From: Haemonchus contortus
Taxonomy: Eukaryota; Nematoda; Chromadorea; Rhabditida; Trichostrongylidae
DNA: 64,000 nt
NCBI GenBank assembly: GCA_000469685.2
Contig: LS997566.1
Span: 11,788,992 to 11,852,991 of the forward strand
Direction: 5' to 3'
The position numbers and the translations under genes are program-made. The notes beneath the pieces were generated by a model that saw nothing but the letters and a program-made list of their open reading frames with translations, searched no databases and was not told the origin of the DNA. This document shows, one piece after another, positions 45,234-53,650 of this stretch (positions are counted from its first letter, which is position 1; each line of letters begins with the position of its first letter).

Positions 45234-47512
45234 TTAACTGCTGTTCCCGGAGATGAAGTTGTCTGTCCTGACAATTTCGAATCTTGGTGCAACTTCGCTT
45301 CGCTTTGTCTTGATTTGATTTCGCTTGCAGTTTTTGGCGTTTGGTAACCAACCATTAGCGCACTAGTTGTTGAGTGTGGTGCTGCCGTCGATATGATTGG
45401 TGTTCCAGATGGTCCGTGAAGTACCGCGGTGTTGGATGCTTCTATTGCAGTAGGGAATGGTCCATGAAGTATGTCTGTTTTGGCTGGAGTGGCCGATGTT
45501 TGTCTCAAAGATTCCTTTGGGACCTGCCGCCGCCTCCTTTTAGGGTGGATTCTGGGTTTCGGGGCTGAGGTGCTTCTCGATTTCGAGGCTGAGTTGGTAC
45601 TGGAAGTCGAGGCGGATTCTGTTGAAATTAGTGAGCTTCCAGACTGCCCGTGAAGAACTGCAGTGTTGGAGGCCACCCCTACCGTGGAACCCGATGGTCC
45701 ATGGTGTGTGTCAGCACTAGCTGGCAAAGTCGGCGTTTCTCTCAAAGGTGTGTTAGGAACTTGCCTTTCCACCCTCTCAGGACGGGTTTCGTTTCTTGAG
45801 GTTGAGTAGGTTCTGCATGTTGAGATACTTTTTAACTTAAGTGCACTACCCACGAGGACATTGCCGACTGTGGTGTGAAGTAAACGATAACCGTTTGAGA
45901 GCTTCTCATGATGGAAGTCATCTGATAGAATCATGTCCCAGAAATAATCGTTTCCTATCAAGATTGACGGCTTAGAAGATGATATGGTGATGTCGTTGCT
46001 CCCAATGTCATGAATGTGGTGGGCATGACTTAAATGCCCTGTCAAAGTGGGCAAGGACTTCACGTAGAGCTGCTTGTCGCCCTTTTCCGTGCTAATGCCG
46101 ACGACATGATTGCGAGATCTGAGCTTCAGAGGAGTTGCTGTGCCGAAAGTGGAGACTGAAATGTCTTCGAATAAAAGATTTGGGAGTTCAAGAAGTTCGG
46201 CCACTTCGTCTGTGATGTACGATTGGCTGGAGCCTGAGTCGAAAAACGCTGTCACAAAGGATTCCTTGAAGGTATGGGAGGGGTTGAACAGGCGAACTGA
46301 AGTACACATGAGCGTAGCTGGTGTGCGTTCAACCGGTGAAAGTTCATGATCCTGCGAGGTTAAGGGAGTGGGGATAGGAGGGAAAAGCATCATGTTGTTT
46401 TCTTCCAAATGGCTATCAGCGTGGATCTCATTCGTTGTAGTAGCAGAGAATTGTTGGTGGCGATGAGCCGCAAACTGACTAGGCGGTGATGGAATGGAAC
46501 CTTGTGAGGGCCCTTTTCCTTGATCTGACAAGCTGCGGTGTACAAAACAGAGGGATGAGTGGTGGCGTTTTGCGCACGATTTACAAGACTGTTTCGATGT
46601 ACATTCCTTCGACGAATGCTTGTTAGAGAGGCAGTTGTAGCACAAGCGTAGTTGCTTGACGAGACGACTTCGTTCTTGAGGTGTAGGGAATGCAACACAT
46701 GCATTGGGGATATGGTCGTGGCTCTGGCAGAAAGGGCAGGGTCTCATTTTCTGATGCTTATGAGGAAGTGTCTTGTCCGGTCGTGATGAGGCGTGGAAGC
46801 CGTAACTCTGGAAATGGTAACTCGGGCGAGCGTGATATTCCATCTCGAATAGGGTTGCTTCTTTACGGACTATATCGGTGAGTAAGTTCAGCAGTTCGGT
46901 CGGCGTCAGATTGTGTTTGTTCCCCGTTCGATCATATATCTGGCTTCGCACCCTTGCTGGTAGCTTGTAGAGCAAAATCGCTCCCAATCCAATCTCTTTG
47001 CAGTCATCCTCCCCATCACTGAATTGCCTTACAAGGGCAAACATTTGGTTGTAGATGGTTTGCAAATTACGCCCTTCGGGATCACAATTCGGCAGTTGAG
47101 CTAATTTCGTGTACAGGATGTGCTTCATTGTGACCTTATCATCGTAGTGGGCGGCGAGAATATCCAACGCGATTTTGTAATTCGCGGGCGTCATGGACAA
47201 GCCTTGAATGGACTGGAGGGCACGCCCTCTGAGGCAAGACTTGAGGAGAGAGAACTTTGTCGTATCATCTAACTGTATCTTACTTCCCACCAATGTTGCA
47301 AAACGTGATGAAAATTCGGGATACTCTAGAATATCCCCATCAAAAGTTGGAAGTTCCAACTTACTGAGAATGGACGCATCCACGAAGTTGAGCAGTGACG
47401 AGTTGATTGTTGGAGGATTCTGGACTGTCGCAATTGGGTTGAATACCGCTTCAGGAGGTGCAGGTCTGCTCGTTGACTGTCGTCTTCTTTGTCTTCGACT
47501 AGGAGGAGACAT
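45200..47512 (-). CDS. BEL/Pao gag-protease polyprotein (770 aa), lacking pol
   Basis: ATG at 47512-47510. Residues ~50-200 are the BEL/Pao gag domain (DUF1759: LELPTFDGDILEYPEFSSRF). Residues ~258-322 hold Cys/His zinc knuckles (CPFCQSHDHIPNAC, CYNCLSNKHSSKEC, CKSCAKRHHSSLC). Residues ~400-560 are the retropepsin-like DUF1758 protease, with catalytic DSG (FFDSGSSQSYITDEVAELL, Asp425) and the flap-side ILIGNDYFWDM. From ~567 to 770 the protein is a Ser/Thr/Pro-rich tail with repeats of the type TAVLHGPSG. In autonomous elements reverse transcriptase would follow; here TGA ends the frame. The long, unbroken frame suggests recent function in particle assembly. Confidence 0.92.
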   Translation of the reverse strand: MSPPSRRQRRRQSTSRPAPPEAVFNPIATVQNPPTINSSLLNFVDASILSKLELPTFDGDILEYPEFSSRFATLVGSKIQLDDTTKFSLLKSCLRGRALQSIQGLSMTPANYKIALDILAAHYDDKVTMKHILYTKLAQLPNCDPEGRNLQTIYNQMFALVRQFSDGEDDCKEIGLGAILLYKLPARVRSQIYDRTGNKHNLTPTELLNLLTDIVRKEATLFEMEYHARPSYHFQSYGFHASSRPDKTLPHKHQKMRPCPFCQSHDHIPNACVAFPTPQERSRLVKQLRLCYNCLSNKHSSKECTSKQSCKSCAKRHHSSLCFVHRSLSDQGKGPSQGSIPSPPSQFAAHRHQQFSATTTNEIHADSHLEENNMMLFPPIPTPLTSQDHELSPVERTPATLMCTSVRLFNPSHTFKESFVTAFFDSGSSQSYITDEVAELLELPNLLFEDISVSTFGTATPLKLRSRNHVVGISTEKGDKQLYVKSLPTLTGHLSHAHHIHDIGSNDITISSSKPSILIGNDYFWDMILSDDFHHEKLSNGYRLLHTTVGNVLVGSALKLKSISTCRTYSTSRNETRPERVERQVPNTPLRETPTLPASADTHHGPSGSTVGVASNTAVLHGQSGSSLISTESASTSSTNSASKSRSTSAPKPRIHPKRRRRQVPKESLRQTSATPAKTDILHGPFPTAIEASNTAVLHGPSGTPIISTAAPHSTTSALMVGYQTPKTASEIKSRQSEAKLHQDSKLSGQTTSSPGTAVNLPNFFSPTSA

Positions 47513-47532
47513 TTCTGGATTTCTTTCTTCTA

Positions 47533-47549
47533 TCCTGCCGTGGTCGCCA
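47533..47549 (-). other. tRNA primer-binding site candidate
   Basis: Two nucleotides inside the 5' LTR the minus strand reads TGGCGACCACGGCAGGA. It starts with TGG, complementary to a tRNA CCA end, and would pair 17 nt with a tRNA ending TCCTGCCGTGGTCGCCA. An arginine-type tRNA would be plausible, but this was not checked against a tRNA set. Confidence 0.6.
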
Positions 47550-47551
47550 CT

Positions 47552-47797
47552 TGATCGTACTGAGATCCTTTATTCCGTTGAAACACAAACAGCTTGCGAT
47601 TGGTCACTGGACCGATGAACGAAGAGAAGATCGATGACGAAAAGCTGGTCGAGAATGAGTTGGACGAAAAGTGAAGAGAATGAGCCACCTAGAGTTTATA
47701 TGGGCAACATGTTTTGTAGCACAACACTATAAACATTGTGATACTATATCAGAACTCATGGGTGTAAACAAGGGAGGTTGAGTTTCTGTTAGGTACA
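47552..47797 (-). repeat. BEL/Pao 5' LTR
   Basis: 246 bp, begins TGTACC and ends CGATCA on the minus strand (TG...CA). It should carry promoter and start signals. It differs from the 3' LTR by three substitutions in the stretch corresponding to 44338-44371. Confidence 0.93.
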
Positions 47798-48385
47798 GAT
47801 GGCATGACTGGAATTCGTCGACAGGGGCGGGGCGCGCTCGAAATAAATTTCTTACCAGAAATTCATAATTCCTGTTCTCCTAGACCTAGGGTGTTCAAGT
47901 TTGGTAGGAGTGCAGACGGTAGCAGCGGAACACTGGTGATAGGTGGCAAGATTAGACCGTCCTCAATAGATGGATTCCGGACGTCAAGCAAAATTGGTGA
48001 AGTGGACATGGGCGTTCATATTGGCGGCAGGATTAGCGCACAGACCCCAGGTGGAAGGTGATCGAATTAGTTCGCCCTCGTGGATGAGTGGTTGTCCAAA
48101 ATGGAAAAAGAGAGGAATGAATCGTCTCACTCAAACATACACGAGCTGAGCAGGGCTCTGCTCTGGTGCAGTAAAACAGGAGGTATAAATTTGTGACCAC
48201 GCACACGCACCCGACACAGTTCGTGAGCGTACGACAGCGCCGGATGCGTATACCCGGAAATTTATTCCTCCTGTCTCCTGCTCTACTGAAACCAGAAGGT
48301 CTAGTTGGAAAGAATGTAGGGGATAGGCCATTTTTACACGAAGTTGAGGAGCGCCTGGCGTTAGTAGGGCGATCCCACCATTAAT

Positions 48386-50735
48386 CCGACCATCTGCCAC
48401 CACCACTGTGTGGCATGCAATCCTACCCCACTCTCTCATCCGTCAATTTTTGAGATTTTGGCAAGGCTGTATTGTAACGACGCTCGACTGAACTTTTGCT
48501 GGGGTGTGACTTTTCTTGTGTGTTAGAAAACTTTGGGATCAACGAGGAATATTAGCATTGTCAGTGTATGAGTGCGAAGCAACACACAGAAAGAGTTTCA
48601 TGGCGTCCCAGAGTCTGCACCATAAATACTCTCCTGAGGTTCCTGAGAAATGGTAGAGATTCGTCTTTTGGCAGTTTGTCTATGGAGTCTTTTGGCAGTT
48701 TGTCTATGGAGAACTCGAAGGTGAAACTTCGCACATTTGAGTTCGACAAAGTCGTTCACTTAAACAGCAGATTAGGTAGAAAAAATTCACCAATGGGGAG
48801 CCTAGATTTACGGTAGAATTGCATTTGCATTTGCGAACGGCTCATTCCTTCCCCGCCTTTAACATCCTCGTGATCGCAGCAGCAGAAATGATTCTCACAA
48901 TGCTGAGAACCAAACCGTTTGTCTCTTGTGAGCAAATGTGAGATTGAAATAAAATAGCGAGCTCAGGAATGTTGTTATTGCATGATACCGTAGTCTATGA
49001 ATGTAGGAAGGCAATTGCCGTTTGAGATAATGCATTATTAGCAGGATGGCGTTCTTGTATGGCGAAGCACGCATTTTTTTGACTATTTTCATCAGGCTCA
49101 TAATAGATTCTCACAACAATAAGAACTACGGTACGTTTAACTGCATAAGCCATATTGTCAGAATGAAATATCAATATGAGAAGCTTAGTAAGCATACTGA
49201 GAATGTGTAATCTAACCTTATCCCTAATTTTCTCTGCTGTCTAGACGGTAAGTGCCAGGAACATATTGTTGTAAACGAAGACCGGGAAATGAGTGTACCC
49301 AGCTTCGATAAATGTTTCAGTAAACCCGAACTGGAAACTACTTCTTAAGACGAGCTTCCCAAATCATGCCATCGATCACGATGATAATGATTTGAAATTA
49401 CTTCGATGGGAGGGTATTGCCCATAGAACTACCTAAACTAGAATAGGAAAAAATAATTTGCGTTTAAGGATGTTTTTGCTTTGGGAATCGTGTTAAAATA
49501 ACTGGGCTCAGGGGGATGAGTGTACTCCTCCTCCTCTCCTTCCCTTATTTTCTTTCCTACACGGATTATGGGGCTGAATTAGACCTTGGTCGAGGTTTTC
49601 TCCAAATTCGTTATAAAAGAGATTTCGGGCTACACGGTTCAAAGGCCTTGACTGAGAGTAGCAGCAAACAAATAGAAAAAATTTAAAATACGAGTCAAAC
49701 GTTAAGCCCATTCTGATTTCATAGTAGTTCAGATTAGCATGAGTTTCATAGTTCATAGAAACTTTTTGTAATAGACGTCAATAATAACATTTACTGGTGC
49801 AAATTCTATTTATCAAAATTTTCATGTCGGCTTCTTGCTCAAATGTTGACATCCATGAGGTGTTCAGTCTTCTATGCTCTCTGAAACTATCAAACTTTAA
49901 TGGCTATTACATTACATTGACAAGGATTTCCTAAAGTGTGCTTCTTTTTTGCTATTTTGAGAGGTATTTGGAGGAATAATGCCACTGATGAAGCAGATGT
50001 GATGATCTGAAGCAAATGCCGACTACAGAGACTTCTACTGGAGAAAACATTGTTTGAAAAATCGCAGGAAAATTCCCACTGATTATTCACCTTACCAAGA
50101 AAACTTTGTGGTACGTAATTTGATGCAATTGTAGGATTCCTGGATATAGAAAGATGCTAGATGAAGTTAATTCAGAACAATCGTCGATGGGACCATTCTG
50201 AATGAGTTTCGGTTCTCGTGTAATAACAATATATCATATGGTACTAGGGCGCCTATGAACACGTTGTACGTATCGGAGTGCCGACCTTATCTCTGACGCT
50301 GTCTCATGCGTCTACATGGTAGCTATGTAGATGATCCATGCTCTGCAATTTTATATTTCATACAATCCTACCCTCCAGGAAACGGAACCGCCGTGAGCTT
50401 TGTACTTTTAAACCAATGAATCAGGTGATAAAAGCATGAAAGCGTGAGGAAAACAAAAAAACAGCCTTAAGGTCAAAGGTTATTTGTTCTGAGCCTAAAC
50501 TGTGCATTGTATAATAGTTTTCATCTCTTCGAGAGCACTGCGAGGGCTTAAAAAGGAACTGAAACCGGTAGGGAACCAATAAGGGAAACCCTGAGCCTCA
50601 GAAGGGAAATACTTTTGTCTGGGTTCTAGGAAAAGAGAAACAAGTGGGTAGTACCACTAGAATGTATTCGGAGAGAATTACGTAGTTTCCGAGTTGCTGA
50701 GCAGATTCAGCCTCATGGATAATGGACTATAAATT
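48386..50735. other. no recognisable gene; one short tandem
   Basis: An exact 24-bp doublet at 48663-48686 and 48687-48710 (GTCTTTTGGCAGTTTGTCTA...) keeps the minus-strand frame (SIDKLPKD twice) open. That frame (48749-48561) might be an exon but is not recognised. The remainder has no supported feature. Confidence 0.4.
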
Positions 50736-50744
50736 TTTTGCTTC

Positions 50745-51328
50745 GACAATAAGTTTTACAAGCAAAAACGAGTCCTTGCCATGGGTAATCGCATAGCAGT
50801 CATCTTCTTTGACCACATCGAGGAGTCATCATTAGGTGGAATTTTGTTCTACAAACGTTATATTGATGACGTATTCATTGTCGGAAAGACGGAAGAAGAC
50901 CTTGTGGGAACATTGAAGAGACTTAACTCTCGCAGTGCTGACTTAACCTTCACCAGGGAAGATCGGGGAGGATGGATTCCTTCCATTCCTCAATGCGAAG
51001 ACACGAATTAGTGAAGGTCACCAAGGAACACCTATGGTATAGAAGAAGTGCCTCGTCGAACATCTTGTTGCATTCTAGAAGCGCACATCCTATTTATATG
51101 AACGCAAACGTAGTGAGGAATCTTTTGAAAACGAAGGAGAAGCCTGGGATGCGAAGGGATTCAATTGTTGATGCTAAAATTGAATGTATCCTTGAAAGCA
51201 ACGGATACTACGGAGGCAATACAAGGACCTGGGTCCCGCATAGAACGGCTGATGGTGTGAGCCTCATTGTGCCTTTTGTCAACGACAAGCTACCCATTCG
51301 ACTTGTTTTCCGACCTCCCCTACACTGA
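50745..51328 (+). pseudogene. Penelope-like reverse transcriptase, C-terminal half
   Basis: Pieces in three frames: residues around YIDDVFIV (metal-binding Asp pair present), the RT thumb/linker with LNAKTRI, and a conserved stretch RSAHPIYMNANVVRNLLK. Frame changes near 50965 and 51010 prevent a single product. The fingers subdomain is absent, so it could not act even if the shifts were ignored. Confidence 0.8.
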
Positions 51329-51348
51329 AGGATCTCCTTACATCATCC

Positions 51349-51735
51349 GGAATCTACGAAATACGGTGCCGCGAGCAGTCTTGTCGATACTGCACTTCTG
51401 AGAAGATCTGTGAACTCCAGGGCACCGTCTATTTGATTCAATGTGGAGGATGTGAAGAAAAGTACGTAAGGGATACGGCGAGACCACTGAAGATTCGCCT
51501 GGATGAACATAGAGGAGCGTTGGCCAACGCGGCCTATCCACACAGCTGTTTTTCCAGGCACCGTACACCTAGGCATGAGAAAGGAAACGCTCCATCCTTC
51601 GATGTGAGGGTTTTGCATAGGTATTTGGTAGGGCCACTGGAAAGGAAAATCATGGAGGCACGGGAAATATACCGCTTCAAGCCAGAAATCAATGCGAAAG
51701 AGGAGATGCGTGACCTACTGACACAGATCGAGTGA
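51349..51735 (+). CDS. Penelope-like GIY-YIG endonuclease domain
   Basis: The frame after the RT remnant reads a Cys cluster (CREQSCRYCTSEKIC), then GTVYLIQCGGCEEKYVRDTA, the family's variant of GIY-YIG, then RPLKIRLDEHRGALAN with the catalytic Arg and the conserved EH. Near the end, PLERKIMEAREIYRFKPEIN keeps the conserved Glu and Asn. Its role in the element is to nick target DNA to prime reverse transcription. The domain looks intact although its N-terminal partner is broken. Confidence 0.8.
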   Translation, partial: GIYEIRCREQSCRYCTSEKICELQGTVYLIQCGGCEEKYVRDTARPLKIRLDEHRGALANAAYPHSCFSRHRTPRHEKGNAPSFDVRVLHRYLVGPLERKIMEAREIYRFKPEINAKEEMRDLLTQIE

Positions 51736-51912
51736 TAACACTTAGTCACCTCAGGGCAAGGGCGGCGAGCCATTTTCCCTTCACGATCCCCGCTGACAGG
51801 TCCACTCCCCTTTTTCCCCCAATATTTCCGGTTGACTTGGTATGATTCGATGTGTTTTGTATTGTAACAGATAGTAACTGATTGTATGCAGCAATGTATT
51901 GTAAATAACTGA

Positions 51913-51965
51913 GGTCTGACGAAGGCATTTTATGCCGGAAGCTCACCAATAAAAGAGCAAAGAGC
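51913..51965 (+). ncRNA. hammerhead-ribozyme-like motif downstream of the Penelope-like element
   Basis: CTGACGA at 51916-51922, a 5-bp stem (GGCAT-ttt-ATGCC, 51924-51936), then GGAAG, followed by GCTC...GAGC that can pair (51941-51958). Hammerhead cores are CUGANGA, stem II, GAAA, stem III, UH. The last core position here is G instead of A, and stem I is not obvious, so activity is doubtful. Penelope-like elements are known to carry minimal hammerheads in their terminal repeats, which is why the motif is listed. Confidence 0.35.
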
Positions 51966-51990
51966 TCCGAAAAGTACACAAAACGACAAG

Positions 51991-53376
51991 AAGTCTAAAT
52001 GAAGCTCGTAGATAGCAGTAATTTAAAATATAAATTTATACCTAAGAAGCGTTCTGGATGTTCAGAAGACCTCATTTACCAGGTTGATAGCCCAAATCAC
52101 CATCATTTTTTTTGTTTGACGCTCTTCTGTGCCGCCGGTTTGTCTGTCTGTTTGATTCCCTGCGATCGTGATATGAGTGCTACTAATTGGTAAGTGTAAT
52201 CAACTGCTCATAGAACCGTGGTATCAACTGGTCCTGCGGCATCAGCCAAATGCGATGTCACTTTCTAATTATAATTACTCTCCCATAACTATACAGGACA
52301 GTCCACAGTAAGTACCCTCTTTGTCGTATCTGTACTCTGTAGTTTATTCTGACATATGTACATATATGAATTGTAATCAGTCTACCATTGAGAAATAATA
52401 GTGGTGCCAATGGTTAAGCAGAATTTAGCAAGAGTAGGCAAAAAATGTTCTTGAATTAACTCTTTGAGAAGACAATTTTAGGACTGCCCTTATTTACACC
52501 TTCACCTTATGAAGAAAGTTGTACTGACTCTTGGTCACTTTTCTGTCATCGATCATCGACATTTCCACCATTTATTATCATTTGTTATGCATTTTCCCAA
52601 ATATGAGGATCCCGTCCCGGAACGATTGAAGTTTCAAGTATCTAACTCACCAAAAAACGACAGTCCATCAATAGTGAACTTAAAAAAAAGCCATTGACTT
52701 TCCATGGAGCACAGCTTCTGAACGTTGCTGCCCTCGTTAGCTTGTTTAATGGGATCAGCAAAATCTTGACAAGATTTCTTCTTTTATAGCTATGTGGAAA
52801 TTTTTATGACCTTTAGTCACACTCTTCAAACTTCTAGTGCTTATCGAGTGGAAATTGACGGGTTGCGCCGCTTCCCATGAATGCTTCACCTTCTTCCACT
52901 TTCATTTTATGGATCGCTAGAGCTTTCGTTAGGATTCATATTTTTACGCAGGTATCTTGCTCAATCATTTAGAAGTATTCATAACGACTAGTGACCACTT
53001 AGACGAGCTCGATACACCATTCTTGCTTTTATAAAAACCTAGTTGGTCTAATATCACAGAAAAGCTGAGCACCGGGAGACTGCTCAGTAAGAAAGGGACT
53101 CAAACAAACACCTATGCTCTCTAAACATCAGGCTTTTACCCATTACACTACTGCGAATGTTGTTATAAAGCCCATGTAATGGATAATGTATAGGAGATAT
53201 CTCGAACACAGGTGGAAGTTCCCAAACCGACCGATTCCTACATAACTACTAATTAACCTGCTATTCAGACCCGCCCTTCCCCTTCATGTGCAATGCGAAC
53301 TAGCAAGACAATCATCTCAGGAAGCAAAGTCTTTTGCCATACTGGAGTACATCATCCAAAGGAGAAAATTTTTTTG
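51991..53376. other. no supported gene
   Basis: A plus-strand stretch ending at a perfect donor (ACTAATTG then GTAAGTG at 52191) encodes a hydrophobic Cys-rich peptide (LTLFCAAGLSVCLIPCDRD). It resembles a leader, but no ATG in a sensible place or partner exon was found. Confidence 0.3.
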
Positions 53377-53650
53377 TCATTTCATTTCATTTCATTTCAT
53401 TTATTGACGTAGACAATAAGTCCACGTGAGCTATTATACAATCTACAACATGTGAAACATCCAGTAACACAACTCTCGCAAGTGTCACAACAGAAATAAC
53501 TATAACAGTTGGAATGTAGGAAAAAAAAATAGCAAACATGATGAGGCATTACGTGGCTAAAAGAAAAGAGAAAACAGTCAAAATTATGAAGTTGATATGA
53601 TAGTCATACTAGAAATACAGTTAAAATCGAGAGCACGGTTGCGAATTGAA
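53377..53650 (-). mobile_element. LINE 3' end with pentamer tail
   Basis: A (CATTT)4 run at about 53382-53402, followed by a small hairpin (GACGTagacaataaGTCCACGT) and a ~250-bp AT-rich stretch. Read on the minus strand this is UTR, then hairpin, then short tandem, the same layout as the 3' ends at 18.5 and 37.5 kb. No coding part is attached, so it is a 5'-truncated copy. Confidence 0.45.

Larger units (their letters stand above)
44201..47797 (-). mobile_element. BEL/Pao LTR retrotransposon, complete ends but no pol (non-autonomous)
   Basis: Two 246-bp LTRs bound a 3.1-kb interior, and a 5-bp duplication GATGG flanks it (44196-44200, 47798-47802). A 5-bp duplication is usual for BEL/Pao. 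The interior encodes gag and an aspartic protease on the minus strand. There is no reverse transcriptase, RNase H or integrase anywhere between the LTRs, so it must have moved with enzymes supplied by another element. LTRs differ at only 3 positions (about 1.2%), so insertion was recent compared with the surrounding repeats. Confidence 0.93.
43873..48385 (+). mobile_element. Helitron-like element interrupted by a BEL/Pao insertion
   Basis: Starts A/TCCTACTATACATAACTTCGC at 43873, nearly the same terminus as at 39963. It then has CCCGGAAATTTATAACTTCTG and diverged copies of the 145-bp unit (also after the insertion, near 47860 and 48250). The 3' side has GAGGAGCGCCTGGCGTTAGTAGGGCGATCC at 48345-48374 (quoted in parts: GCCTGGCG, TAGGGCGATCC), homologous to the hairpin end at 41599-41620 but degraded, with no clear CTRR. 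Without the BEL insert it is about 0.9 kb. Confidence 0.5.
50736..51990 (+). mobile_element. Penelope-like element, 5'-truncated and frameshifted
   Basis: Plus strand. The RT palm begins FDNKFYKQKR near 50745, then LAMGNR at 50778, and the catalytic box YKRYIDDVFIVGK at about 50850. The frame shifts near 50965 (FLPFLNAKTRI continues in another frame) and again near 51010, with ILLHSRSAHPIYMNANVVRN in the third. Another shift near 51328 leads to the GIY-YIG endonuclease. Penelope-like elements combine these two domains. The 5' half of RT and any terminal repeat are missing. A hammerhead-like motif and a ~250-bp tail follow the last stop. Confidence 0.85.

Noticed and set aside
45374..47618. 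Plus-strand frames opposite the BEL/Pao gag
   Set aside because: Shadows of the minus-strand gag-protease frame; no domain on the plus strand.
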